Source: JBKQHQ01 sp052148715 | GTDB taxonomy: Bacteria; Pseudomonadota; Alphaproteobacteria; Rhizobiales; Xanthobacteraceae | Direction of reading: 5' to 3' | DNA length: 64,000 nt | Assembly (NCBI GenBank): GCA_052148715.1 | Contig: JBKQHQ010000147.1 | Span: forward strand, 1 to 64,000 | In this document: positions 54,494 to 63,484 of the stretch, one piece after another | How positions within the stretch are numbered: the stretch's first letter is position 1 | Layout: each line of letters starts with the position of its first letter | The notes under the pieces: generated by a model | The model's input: the letters and a program-made list of their open reading frames with translations, nothing else | Databases searched by the model: none | Told to the model about the DNA's origin: nothing | Program-made: the position numbers and the translations under genes

Positions 54494-57400
54494 ATGGGAA
54501 TTGTGCGCTTCGCGTTGAGATTTCCGCATACGTTCTACGTATTGGCGCTTCTCATCTCGTTCCTCGGCATCACCGCCGTCGTCTCGATGCCGACCGATAT
54601 CTTTCCCGAGATCGATATTCCGGTCGTGACCGTGATCTGGACCTACACCGGCCTGAGCACGCCGGAGATGGAACAGCGCATTACTACGTACAGCGAGTTC
54701 GCGATCAGCGCGAGCGTCAACGGCATCAAGGATATGGAGTCGCAGACCCTTAACGGAATCTCGATCCAGAAGATCTTCTTCCAGCCCGACGTCAATCTCG
54801 ACTTGGCCATTTCCCAGATCGTGGCCGGCACCAGCTCGATACGCGCCGTCATGCCGGCGGGGGTCCAGCCGCCCATCGTCATCAAGTACAGCGCCTCGAG
54901 CGTGCCGGTGCTGCAGATCGGTCTCAGCTCGGACAATCTCAACGAGCAGCAGCTCTACGACTACGGAATCTATCGGCTGCGCCAGCGCCTCGCCCCGATC
55001 CACGGCGTGACGCTGCCCACCCCGGCCGGCGGCCGCTATCGCCAAATCATGGTCGATCTCGATCCGGCGAAGCTGCAGGCGAAAGGGCTGACGCCGCTCG
55101 ATGTCGTCAATGCCGTGAGCACCCAGAGCCTGACCTTGCCCTCCGGCACCGCAAAAATTGGCGACACGCAGTTCGCGGTACGCACCAACGCCACCCCGAT
55201 GGCCATCGCCGACCTCAACGACATCCCGGTGAAATTCGCGAACGGCGCCACCGTGTTCATCAAGGACGTGGGCTACGTCCACGACGGCAATCTGGTGCAG
55301 CAGAACGTCGTGCGCGCCGAGGGACGCCGCTCGGTGCTGCTCAGCATCATCAAGAACGGCAACGCCTCGACGGTCGCGGTCGTCAACGCCGTCAAGGGAG
55401 CCCTGAACGTCGCGCGCGCCGCGGCTCCGCCCGGGCTCAAGATCACCGAGCTTTTCGATCAATCGGTGTTCGTCACCGAGTCGATCAACGGCGTTCTGCG
55501 CGAGGGCGCGATCGCGGCGGTGCTGACCGCCTTGATGATCATCCTGTTTCTCGGTTCCTGGCGCTCCACGCTCGTCGTCATCATTTCGATCCCGCTCTCG
55601 ATCCTGTCCTCGCTCGTGGTGCTCTATTTCCTTGGCGAAACCATCAATACGATGACGCTCGGCGGCCTCGCGCTCGCGGTCGGTATCCTGGTCGACGATT
55701 CGACCGTGACGATCGAGAACACCCACCGGCTGCTGACCGAAAGGCACATGCCGCTGCCCTCGGCGACGCTGCACGGGGCGGCCGAGATCGCGGTGCCGAC
55801 GCTGGTCTCGACGCTGGCGATCAGTTGCGTGTTCGTGTCGGTGCTGTTCCTGCACGGGCCGGCCAAGTATCTGTTCACCCCGCTCGGCCTCGCCGTCGTG
55901 TTTGCGATGCTCGCCTCCTACGCGCTGTCGCGAACCTTGACGCCGATCACCATCGGCATGCTGCTCAAGGGCGAGCATCACGGGCCCGCCGACTCGCAGG
56001 CCGCAATGGGTTGGTTCGCGCGCTTTCACCGTGCTTTCGAGCACGGCTTCGAGAGCATGCGCAACAGCTATACGGAGGTCCTCACATCTTTGCTGAAGCG
56101 GCGGCTGATCATTCCGGTTGCCGCCGCTGCGGTGCTGACACTCGGCGCCGTCCTGTTCGTATTCGTCGGCCGTGACTTCTTCCCGATCATCGACGGCGGA
56201 CAGATCCAGCTGCATGTACGCGCGCCCGCGGGCACCCGCATCGAGAAGACCGAGGAGATCTTTCAAGCGATCGAAGAGAAGATTCGCGAGGTCATTCCGG
56301 ACGGCGAGCGCGAGCAGATTCTCGACAATATCGGCCTGCCGGCCCGCAACTATAATCTCGCGTTTGCGGACGGGACCACGATCGGGGTCAATGACGGCGT
56401 GATCCTGGTCACGCTCAAGGAAGGGCACCCGCCGACCGGTCGCTATATCCACAAGCTGCGCGAGGTGCTGACGGCGGCGTTCCCGGAAGAGATCTTCTAT
56501 TTCCAAGCTGCCGACATGGTCACCCAGATCTTGAACTTCGGCATCCCGGCGCAAATCGACGTTCGCACCGTCGGCTACGATCGGGCGAACAATCTGAACG
56601 TGGCCCGCGAACTGCGGCAGCGGATCGCCGCGATTCCGGGGATTGCCGACGCGCACCTGCAACAGGAGGTGGACGCGCCGGAATTCTATGCGGCGATCGA
56701 CCGCGCCCGCGCCGCTCAGTTCGGCTGGACGGCCAACAGCATCGCCACCAACCTCAATGTGAGCCTCGCTTCGTCGGTCCAGGTGACGCCCAATTTCTGG
56801 ACCGACCCGGCGACCGGCACTCCTTATTTTCTGGCGGTCCAAACGCCGGAGCACCGCATCAGCACGATCGACGATCTGCGGAATACGCCAGTCGGCTCGT
56901 TCACGGCGCCGAACGGCAATCCGGTGCCGGGTCTGCTCGAAAATGTGGCGACGCTGAAACGGGATTCGATTCCGACCAACGCGAACCACGCGAACATCCA
57001 GCCCGTCTACGAGATCTATGCCAATCTGGAGGGCACCGATCTAGGCACCGTCTCCGGCGAGATCGACAAGATCGTGGCGGACGCGCAAAAGAAGCTCAAG
57101 CCCGGCAACACGATCGAGGTGCTGGGGCAGATCGAGAGCATGAACGGCGCCTTTCGCGACATGGGCCTCGGGCTGCTGTTCGCCTCGGTTTTCGTCTATC
57201 TTCTGATGGTGGTGAACTATCAGAATTTTTCCGATCCGCTCGTGGTGATCCTGGCTTTGCCGGCCACCTTCTGCGGCATCGTGACGATGCTCTACATCAC
57301 GGGCACGACGCTCAACGTACCGTCGTTGATGGGGGCCATCATGGCGGTCGGCGTCGCCTCGGCGAACTCGATCCTGCTCGTCACCTTCGCCCGCGAGCAG

Positions 57401-57682
57401 CAATTGGCCGGCATGAATTCCTTCGACGCCGCGATCCTGGCCGGGCGCACCCGCGTCCGGCCGGTGCTGATGACGGCCGCGGCGATGATCGTCGGCATGC
57501 TCCCGATGGCGATCGGCGGCGCCGGCGAGGAGCAGAACGCGGCGCTGGCGCGCGCCGTCATCGGCGGCCTGCTGTTTGCCACCCCCACCACGCTGCTGAT
57601 CGTGCCCTATCTGTTCGCCGTGATGCGCAAGGGCAATGACGGCAAAGCTTCGCACGGTGTTTTCGCGGAGGAACCCGTATGA
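54494..57682 (+). CDS. RND-family efflux permease (AcrB/HAE-like)
   Basis: 1062-residue inner-membrane pump subunit with twelve helices and two large periplasmic loops. Family marks: MPTDIFPEIDIPVVTVIWTY at the start, helix-4 proton-relay pair in ALAVGILVDDSTVTIENTHR, and HVRAPAGTRIEKTEE opening the second half. The helix-10 Lys of AcrB-type pumps is not conserved: the segment reads IMAVGVASANSILLVTFARE. This places it in a distinct subgroup rather than with AcrB itself. Its stop overlaps the adaptor start by four bases. Substrate unknown. Confidence 0.9.
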   Translation: MGIVRFALRFPHTFYVLALLISFLGITAVVSMPTDIFPEIDIPVVTVIWTYTGLSTPEMEQRITTYSEFAISASVNGIKDMESQTLNGISIQKIFFQPDVNLDLAISQIVAGTSSIRAVMPAGVQPPIVIKYSASSVPVLQIGLSSDNLNEQQLYDYGIYRLRQRLAPIHGVTLPTPAGGRYRQIMVDLDPAKLQAKGLTPLDVVNAVSTQSLTLPSGTAKIGDTQFAVRTNATPMAIADLNDIPVKFANGATVFIKDVGYVHDGNLVQQNVVRAEGRRSVLLSIIKNGNASTVAVVNAVKGALNVARAAAPPGLKITELFDQSVFVTESINGVLREGAIAAVLTALMIILFLGSWRSTLVVIISIPLSILSSLVVLYFLGETINTMTLGGLALAVGILVDDSTVTIENTHRLLTERHMPLPSATLHGAAEIAVPTLVSTLAISCVFVSVLFLHGPAKYLFTPLGLAVVFAMLASYALSRTLTPITIGMLLKGEHHGPADSQAAMGWFARFHRAFEHGFESMRNSYTEVLTSLLKRRLIIPVAAAAVLTLGAVLFVFVGRDFFPIIDGGQIQLHVRAPAGTRIEKTEEIFQAIEEKIREVIPDGEREQILDNIGLPARNYNLAFADGTTIGVNDGVILVTLKEGHPPTGRYIHKLREVLTAAFPEEIFYFQAADMVTQILNFGIPAQIDVRTVGYDRANNLNVARELRQRIAAIPGIADAHLQQEVDAPEFYAAIDRARAAQFGWTANSIATNLNVSLASSVQVTPNFWTDPATGTPYFLAVQTPEHRISTIDDLRNTPVGSFTAPNGNPVPGLLENVATLKRDSIPTNANHANIQPVYEIYANLEGTDLGTVSGEIDKIVADAQKKLKPGNTIEVLGQIESMNGAFRDMGLGLLFASVFVYLLMVVNYQNFSDPLVVILALPATFCGIVTMLYITGTTLNVPSLMGAIMAVGVASANSILLVTFAREQQLAGMNSFDAAILAGRTRVRPVLMTAAAMIVGMLPMAIGGAGEEQNAALARAVIGGLLFATPTTLLIVPYLFAVMRKGNDGKASHGVFAEEPV

Positions 57683-58968
57683 ATGTCCTTAAGCCCATGC
57701 CGGTCCCTGACGACGCGCCCGGTCGGCGAGGCCCGACCCCGATCGGCCGCGACACCGCTGCCCCCGAGATCCGGGACAAGAAGGGCCCGTCCGGCCGCCG
57801 GATGTTCGCGGCCGGCGCGATGCTGCTGTTAGTCGGCGGGCTCGCGATCGGCGTGTGGCAGCATTCGAACCTCAATGCCGAGGTCGCCAAGACGGCGGCC
57901 CAGCGCCGCGATTTCGTTCCGGAGTTCCGGGTCGCGCTGGTGCGGTCGAGCGGCGCAATCATGTCGGCTAATCTGCCGGGGTCGACGGAGGCGTTCGAGG
58001 CCGCCAGCATCTATTCTCGCACCAGTGGCTATGTGGCCAAGCGCTACGTGGACATCGGCGATAAGGTCAAGGCCGGGCAGCTTCTCGCCGAGATAACGGC
58101 GCCCGAGCTTGACCATCAGATCGTGCAGGCGCAGGCCACGCTGGCGCAGAACGAGGCCGCCCTTCGCCAGGTCGAGGCCAATATGGAGGTCGCGCGCGTG
58201 ACCTGGGAGCGCGACAAGCAGTTGCTCGACAAGGGTTGGGTGACCAAGCAGCAAGGCGATCAGGAGCGGCTGACACTGCTCGCTCAACAGGCTGCGGTCG
58301 CGGTGGCCCAGGCGAACATTCAGGCGCAGCAGGCGCAGCTCAGGGTGCTCAGTCAGCGCAAGGCCTATCAGCGCGTGGTCGCCCCGTTCGACGGCATCGT
58401 CACGGCCCGCAACATCGATAACGGCAGCCTGGTGCAAGCGGACGCGACCGGCGGAACCTCGATGTTCACGATGATGCACAGCGACGTGATCCGCGTCCAG
58501 GTCTACGTCCCTCAGGATCAAGCGTTCGACCTGAAGCCGGGCGTCGAGGCGACCGTGCGCGTGCCGGAAATGCCGGGGGTCGATTTTCGCGGCACCGTCA
58601 GCCGGGTGGCCAGCGCCCTGCAGCCCGGCACCAGGACGTTGCTGACGGAGATCGACGTTCTCAATCCCGACGGAGCCTTGACGCCGGGAACCTATTGCGA
58701 CGTGCTCCTGAGGATTCCGCGCAAGACCCTGTCGCTGATCGTGCCGTCGGAAGCGATCATCTTCAGCCGCGACGGTCTCAATGTCGCGGTCGTGGACAGC
58801 GGCGTCGTGCATATCCGCAAGGTTACGGTGGTCCGGGATTTCGGCACGACTGTCGAGGTAAGCCACGGCGTGAAGGAAGGCGATCAGGTGATCTTGAGCC
58901 CGCCGGTCGACATCAGCGAGAGCCAGACGGTGAACGCTCGCGTGGTGCCTCCGCCGAAAACGTCGTAG
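57679..58968 (+). CDS. RND efflux periplasmic adaptor (membrane fusion protein)
   Basis: 429 residues: N-terminal anchor helix (AAGAMLLLVGGLAIGVWQ), lipoyl-like halves SGYVAKRYVDIGDKVKAGQL and YQRVVAPFDGIVTARNIDNG, an alpha-hairpin between them (about 150-225, Gln/Ala-rich coiled coil), then a beta-barrel with VTVRVPEM-type strands and a C-terminal membrane-proximal domain. It links the permease to an outer-membrane TolC-type channel, which is not encoded here. Gene order permease-then-adaptor is the reverse of acrAB. Confidence 0.9.
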   Translation: MNVLKPMPVPDDAPGRRGPTPIGRDTAAPEIRDKKGPSGRRMFAAGAMLLLVGGLAIGVWQHSNLNAEVAKTAAQRRDFVPEFRVALVRSSGAIMSANLPGSTEAFEAASIYSRTSGYVAKRYVDIGDKVKAGQLLAEITAPELDHQIVQAQATLAQNEAALRQVEANMEVARVTWERDKQLLDKGWVTKQQGDQERLTLLAQQAAVAVAQANIQAQQAQLRVLSQRKAYQRVVAPFDGIVTARNIDNGSLVQADATGGTSMFTMMHSDVIRVQVYVPQDQAFDLKPGVEATVRVPEMPGVDFRGTVSRVASALQPGTRTLLTEIDVLNPDGALTPGTYCDVLLRIPRKTLSLIVPSEAIIFSRDGLNVAVVDSGVVHIRKVTVVRDFGTTVEVSHGVKEGDQVILSPPVDISESQTVNARVVPPPKTS

Positions 58969-58990
58969 GGCGGATGCCGAGCCGGCTCGG

Positions 58991-59647
58991 CTACGCCGGC
59001 TCCAGATAGGGCTCGAACGCCTCGACTGAAACCTTCACCGTCGGGTCGGCGTCGTCGCCCCACAGGGTGCGGCCATCGAATACGACCGTGTAGAGCCATT
59101 GCGGATTCTCACCCTTGTCGAGCGCTGCGGTGTCTGGGAAGACATGGCAGCCGTGCACGCGTTCGACGACCCCGGTGTGTCCGCGCGCGTAACGCGGCAG
59201 CCGCGTATGTGTTGGCGGATGGATATTCTTTGCGCGCACCTGATCGCCGATCGCAAACCGTGCCGCAGCCGCAGCCGGCCGACCGAACGAGCCGCGCGTC
59301 AGGACCGGCGCGACATTATCGGCGGTGAGCTTACGCTTGAGCGGCTTGCCGGGCAGTGCCGCGTGGCCGGCTTCGAGCTCCGTGGCTGCCACAAGGCCGC
59401 GCTCGACCAAATTGCGTTCCATGCCGAGCGCCCATCGCTTGTAGTAGGAAACCGAAAGATACAAGCTGGGCGGTAAGCGCTCTTGTGCGTAGCGCGACAT
59501 GTCGATGGTCCACGCGCCCGCGTAGGTCATCGCCCGCTGCAGCGCGAGCACGCGCCCCTCCCACGCGGCATGGAACACCGGCTCATTCGGCTCGAGCTCG
59601 ACTTTTCCGAACCCGTCCATGCCGCCCATGTCGTGCACGCTGTCCAT
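58991..59647 (-). CDS. nthB: Nitrile hydratase beta subunit
   Basis: 218 residues from MDSVHDMGGMDGFGKVE, the diagnostic beta-subunit opening. Other blocks: FHAAWEGRVLALQRAM, YYKRWALGMERNLVERG, and the C-terminal SH3-like domain FAIGDQVRAKNIHPPTHTRL followed by ARGHTGVVERVHG. Start overlaps the alpha stop by one base. With the alpha subunit it forms the enzyme converting nitriles to amides. Convergent with the efflux adaptor gene. Confidence 0.95.
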   Translation of the reverse strand: MDSVHDMGGMDGFGKVELEPNEPVFHAAWEGRVLALQRAMTYAGAWTIDMSRYAQERLPPSLYLSVSYYKRWALGMERNLVERGLVAATELEAGHAALPGKPLKRKLTADNVAPVLTRGSFGRPAAAAARFAIGDQVRAKNIHPPTHTRLPRYARGHTGVVERVHGCHVFPDTAALDKGENPQWLYTVVFDGRTLWGDDADPTVKVSVEAFEPYLEPA

Positions 59648-60270
59648 CAGGCGACTTCCTCGGGCCGCCTCGCCAGCCCGGTGCCGATCATGCAATCGCG
59701 CGTCACCAGCAGCGCGAGCTTTTCCTCGCTCCATCCGTCGGTCCCGGACGGCCGCCGCGGCACGACCAGATAGCGAGTCTCGGCGGTCGAATCGAAGACG
59801 CGGATCTCGGTCTCACGCGGGAGTTCGACGCTGAAATCGCGTAGCACGCCGCGCGGGTCCTTCACCACGCGCGATCGATACGGGGCCGACTTGTACCACA
59901 CGGGCGGGAGACCCAGCACCTCCCAGGGGTAACAGGAGCACAGCGTGCACACGACCATATTGTGCACCGCGAGTGTGTTCTCGACCGCCACGAGATGGTC
60001 GCCGATGCGGCTGACGTGCCCAAGCGCAGCGGCGGCGGCCGTCGCGTCGTCAAGCAGGCGCTGCTTGAATTCCGGGTCGCTCCAGGCTTTGGCGACGATG
60101 CGCGCCCCGTTACGCGGGCCGACCTTCGTCTCGTAATACTCGACGATCGCATCGAGGGCGGCCGGGTCGATGTAGCCTTTCTCGCTCAGAACCGTCTCCA
60201 GCGCGCGCACGCGCAGCTGCATTTCCGACAGTTCCGACCCATGATCGTGGTCAGCGTGCGGATCGCTCAT
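59647..60270 (-). CDS. nthA: Nitrile hydratase alpha subunit, cobalt type
   Basis: 207 residues from MSDPHADHDHGSELSE; frame to 60468 is not needed. The metal site VVCTLCSCYPWEVLG near residue 113 has the CTLCSC form typical of cobalt enzymes (iron enzymes have CSLCSC); the two inner Cys are normally oxidised. ALDAIVEYYETKVGPRNGAR and LPPVWYKSAPYRSRVV are further family blocks. The usual activator/cobalt-insertion gene does not follow beta; it would have to be elsewhere. Confidence 0.95.
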   Translation of the reverse strand: MSDPHADHDHGSELSEMQLRVRALETVLSEKGYIDPAALDAIVEYYETKVGPRNGARIVAKAWSDPEFKQRLLDDATAAAAALGHVSRIGDHLVAVENTLAVHNMVVCTLCSCYPWEVLGLPPVWYKSAPYRSRVVKDPRGVLRDFSVELPRETEIRVFDSTAETRYLVVPRRPSGTDGWSEEKLALLVTRDCMIGTGLARRPEEVA

Positions 60271-60360
60271 GCGCGGAAGCTTACCCGCTTTCGCGCCGCA
60301 TTCAAGACGATCAAGGGCCGCCCCCAGATTTGCCGTCGATGGGGCTTCTTTGGTCGTAGT

Positions 60361-61350
60361 ATGCGGGATCAAGACCTGCGAAACTCGTTGGCGGAAACCG
60401 AAGCAGATCAGCCAGCTGATTGTTCGATGCAGTCGAAACGTCGCCAGAATAGCCCCGCGGTCAAGCACTCAGGCCGAGCCCGTCTCACGATCGACGGGCG
60501 CCCCCTCGCCACGGTGCAGGGGATCAAAACGAAGACGTGGCGGGACCCCTATCACTTCCTGCTCACGGTTTCCTGGCCGGCGTTCTTGACGCTGGCCGGC
60601 CTTGCTTACTTTGCCATCAACGCGGGCTTTGCGCTCCTTTACGCCATGGATCTGCAAGGCATCACCAATGCCCAACCGGGCTCGTTTTGGGACGCCTTTT
60701 TCTTCAGCGTGCAGACCTCCGGGACGATCGGTTACGGCGTCTTGGCGCCGCACAGCTTTTACGTGAACGTGATCACGGCGATCGAGTCGTTCTTCGGTCT
60801 GGTTGGATTTGCCCTTTTGACGGGCCTCATCTTTGCCCGCTTCGCCAAGCCGACTGCGCGCATCCTGTTCAGTCGTCCCGCCGTCGTCACCGAATTCGAA
60901 GGCGTGCCGACGTTGATGTTCCGCGCGGCCAACGAGCGCGGCAATCAGATTTTGGAGGCCGAGGTCTCGCTTAATCTCGTGCGCAACACGCGAACGAAGG
61001 AGGGCGCCTCTATCCGTCGGTTCGAGGAGTTGGGCGTGCTGCGCTCGCGCTCGCCGCTCTTTGCACTGTCGTGGACCGTCATGCATCCAATCGATGACAA
61101 CAGCCCGCTACGAGGCCTTGATGCCACGGAGCTGCAACGTCAGTTCGCCGAGCTGTCGGTCATTATCAGCGGCATCGACCAGACGTTTACGCAAAAGATT
61201 TACGCCCGTCACACCTACGCTGCGAGCGACATTTTATGGGATTACCAATTCGCCGACATTCTTTCCATGCAGCCGGACGGCACCCGTATCGTCGACTACG
61301 GTCGGTTCCACGATGTGCGGCCCGTCGAGGCGCCGAGCTCGCCGCAATAG
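60361..61350 (+). CDS. Inward-rectifier-type potassium channel (KirBac family)
   Basis: About 307-329 residues; start either ATG 60361 or 60427, neither with a clear ribosome binding site. Slide-helix region DPYHFLLTVSWPAFLTLAGL, outer helix, pore with selectivity filter QTSGTIGYGVLAP, inner helix NVITAIESFFGLVGFALLTG, then the cytoplasmic immunoglobulin-like domain (FEGVPTLMFRAANERGNQIL, SWTVMHPIDDNSPL). Prokaryotic Kir channel in the inner membrane, tetrameric. Divergent from nitrile hydratase genes. Confidence 0.92.
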   Translation: MRDQDLRNSLAETEADQPADCSMQSKRRQNSPAVKHSGRARLTIDGRPLATVQGIKTKTWRDPYHFLLTVSWPAFLTLAGLAYFAINAGFALLYAMDLQGITNAQPGSFWDAFFFSVQTSGTIGYGVLAPHSFYVNVITAIESFFGLVGFALLTGLIFARFAKPTARILFSRPAVVTEFEGVPTLMFRAANERGNQILEAEVSLNLVRNTRTKEGASIRRFEELGVLRSRSPLFALSWTVMHPIDDNSPLRGLDATELQRQFAELSVIISGIDQTFTQKIYARHTYAASDILWDYQFADILSMQPDGTRIVDYGRFHDVRPVEAPSSPQ

Positions 61351-61397
61351 CGCAGGTACGGCAAAGTGCACGCGGGTGGGTTGACGGCGCCGCAAAA

Positions 61398-61421
61398 GGA
61401 AAGCCCCGCCGAAGCGGGGCT
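61398..61421 (-). terminator. Intrinsic terminator of the outer-membrane barrel gene
   Basis: On the minus strand AGCCCCGC-TTCG-GCGGGGCT followed by TTCCTTTT; 8-bp stem with a stable UUCG loop. It lies 55 bases after the barrel gene stop and may also serve the convergent channel gene. Confidence 0.85.
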
Positions 61422-61475
61422 CACCCGTTGCATGAAGCGTTCCCCCGAGACGGCGCCCCGAGGCCGTCTCTGCGC

Positions 61476-62258
61476 TCACATGCCAAAGAGGCCGAGGCCG
61501 TGGAGCCTGATGTTCAGCCGGGCGAGAACCTCCGACGACTTCAAGTCCACAGTGCTGGACACGGTCTGCGCGTGTCCGCCCACGGGCGTGAAAGCACCGA
61601 GGTTGTAGGTTTCATTGCCAAGATCCAAGTAACGGTACTCAACGCCGAAGGAGACGTTGTTGGTGACCGCATATTCGGCGCCCCCGCCGACGGTGTACCC
61701 GGTATGAAGCTTGTGCGCGTCCGTAAAGCTGAGCGCCGGCGAAGCGCCTGCGACATAGGACGCGGTGGTGTCCATTTCGCCGGTGGCCAAGCCGCCGGCC
61801 GCGTAGAGCATGAACCGGTCCCAAACCCAGCCCGCCTTGCCGCGCACGGTGCTCAGATAGTCGACCTTGGACGACAACGCGTCACCGGCGAAAGCACCCG
61901 GGCCGGCGAAAGTAAAGCCTTGCTTCAGCCCGGTGAACTGGATGTCCGACTCGAAGCCGAGCACCAAATTGCCAATTTCCCAATTGTAGCCGGATTGAAC
62001 GCCGCCGACCACGGAGCTGTTGGTGACGCTGGTGCTTGGGGGAGTGGTTACCGTGCCCGAGATATTGTCGACAGCGCTCGGGCCGTAGTCGAATTGTCCC
62101 CATGCCCCGCCAATGTTGCCGCCGAAATAAAATCCGGTCCAGCTGTAAGCGGGGACATAGGCGGGCAGCGACTTCATTGGCATAGCCGCAGGTAGATCGG
62201 CCGCCATCGCGGGCCCGGTAATTGCCACAGCGAGAGCCAACCCAAGAATGTGACGCAT
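61476..62258 (-). CDS. Outer-membrane beta-barrel protein (Omp25/31-like porin family)
   Basis: 260 residues: signal peptide ILGLALAVAITGPAMAADLP, then YSWTGFYFGGNIGGAWGQFD. Barrel strands such as VVGGVQSGYNWEIGNLVLGF, VRGKAGWVWDRFMLYAAGGL and VSFGVEYRYLDLGNETYNLG follow. The chain ends SSEVLARLNIRLHGLGLFGM, where the final strand is followed by a short extension. Shares layout but not close sequence with the protein at 18530-19420. Confidence 0.85.
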   Translation of the reverse strand: MRHILGLALAVAITGPAMAADLPAAMPMKSLPAYVPAYSWTGFYFGGNIGGAWGQFDYGPSAVDNISGTVTTPPSTSVTNSSVVGGVQSGYNWEIGNLVLGFESDIQFTGLKQGFTFAGPGAFAGDALSSKVDYLSTVRGKAGWVWDRFMLYAAGGLATGEMDTTASYVAGASPALSFTDAHKLHTGYTVGGGAEYAVTNNVSFGVEYRYLDLGNETYNLGAFTPVGGHAQTVSSTVDLKSSEVLARLNIRLHGLGLFGM

Positions 62259-62532
62259 GAAGTTGCCTCCGAAGGGACCGATTCACACCCGACTTGACCA
62301 AACCAATTTACCGCGCGGCGGGCTAGTGCATATCGGCAACACCCGGACTAAAGCGACATTAGCCTGGTACCCGTCGAGGCTTCAGCGCTTCCTCGGAGCC
62401 GCGGGCCCGGACTCAGGCCTGCGATCCGGTCGATTTGCGCTTTAGGTATATTTTCCTCGAAACCTTTTTCCGGGTCCAGAGTTAATTCGTGATTGCCGCG
62501 CGGTGCCGTTGTCCGCAACATGGAGCTCGAAA

Positions 62533-62760
62533 ATGGTTAAGACTTTTGCCACGCTGACGCTGGCTCTTGCAATTTGGCCCTTGGCGGCCCTGGCTCAGGA
62601 TGGCCATCAGGGGACGCCGCAACAGCGAAGAGCCTGCCAGTCGGACGTCGCAAGGTATTGTCGTGGGGGCCAAAGCGACGGAGCGATCGCGGATTGCCTG
62701 CGTTCCCATGCCGACAGGCTCAGGCGCGCGTGCCGTCAAGTCATCGAGGGCAACGGCTAG
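62533..62760 (+). CDS. Small Cys-rich exported protein
   Basis: 75 residues. ATG 62533 has GGAG upstream; signal peptide FATLTLALAIWPLAALAQDG. The mature part, RRACQSDVARYC then IADCLRSHADRLRRACRQV, has Cys spacing of the cysteine-rich-repeat type (ACxxDxxxYC..CLxxHxxxLxxxC), also seen in eukaryotic GLG1-like repeats. Probably one disulphide-bonded periplasmic domain. Confidence 0.75.
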   Translation: MVKTFATLTLALAIWPLAALAQDGHQGTPQQRRACQSDVARYCRGGQSDGAIADCLRSHADRLRRACRQVIEGNG

Positions 62761-62881
62761 TAGGGCCGGATTCCCAACGATCATCATTCGAGGTGCGGCG
62801 AGGAGGCCGCTGCGGACGCGGATTGCCGCAGGCGATGCTAGAGGGGCGCGATCGTCTAATGCCGTGTATCGAGGTGTTTGA

Positions 62882-63214
62882 TCACCATTCCGACGTCGGC
62901 ATCACACTTTGCGGCACTTGATTTCCTATCTTACGGACGACCATCGCCCAAAGTCTGCGCTCTTCCACCCCGACGGCGCGATGCGCGCAATTTCGGGCTA
63001 TGCCGGGGGCTGCCGGTCCAAAACGGTCGAGCAGGTCGGCTGCGTTCTTGGCCGCCAATTCTCTACGCGCGTGCCGGGACGAGAGCCAGGCCCGCAGTCT
63101 CTCTGCGACAGTCCGTTTGTCCGCCGGCGCCGGATTGAGCGGTTGAGCGCCATGCCGGTCGACCGTAAGGTCAAACCTAAATTCCCTGCCATTCGGGCTA
63201 GTGGTGGATTGCAT
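62882..63214 (-). CDS. Hypothetical protein (110 residues)
   Basis: GGAGG with 7-base spacing precedes ATG 63214, so the frame to 63316 is trimmed. Contains REFRFDLTVDRHGAQPL and AAKNAADLLDRFGPAAPGIA, then RAVGVEERRLWAMVVRKIG, a helical cytoplasmic protein. Similar short proteins are recalled from Bradyrhizobium-like genomes without known function. Confidence 0.6.
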   Translation of the reverse strand: MQSTTSPNGREFRFDLTVDRHGAQPLNPAPADKRTVAERLRAWLSSRHARRELAAKNAADLLDRFGPAAPGIARNCAHRAVGVEERRLWAMVVRKIGNQVPQSVMPTSEW

Positions 63215-63484
63215 GTCGAGACCTCCGCAAGACGAAGGTAATCCATTACCGATTAATCTTGCAATAGCCGCACGACGGCCGTTGTACGTCGGAATTAGAG
63301 TTTTGGCTAAATTCATCTAAAGGGTGTAATGAGGCCTCAGCGTCCTTGCGTGATTTTGCCGCATTTCCTAGCTCTAGCTAAGCGGGCGGGCTTGCCGAGA
63401 GTTCGCATGCGGTCGTGCCGCCGGGTATAAAGCTAGGGGGCGCGATTATTTCTATAGGTTTGGCGTCGGTCAGCAGGTCATCCA

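Noticed and set aside
54299..56989. 896-codon minus-strand open frame
   Set aside because: Antisense to the RND permease; Arg/Asp/His-rich with no recognisable family.
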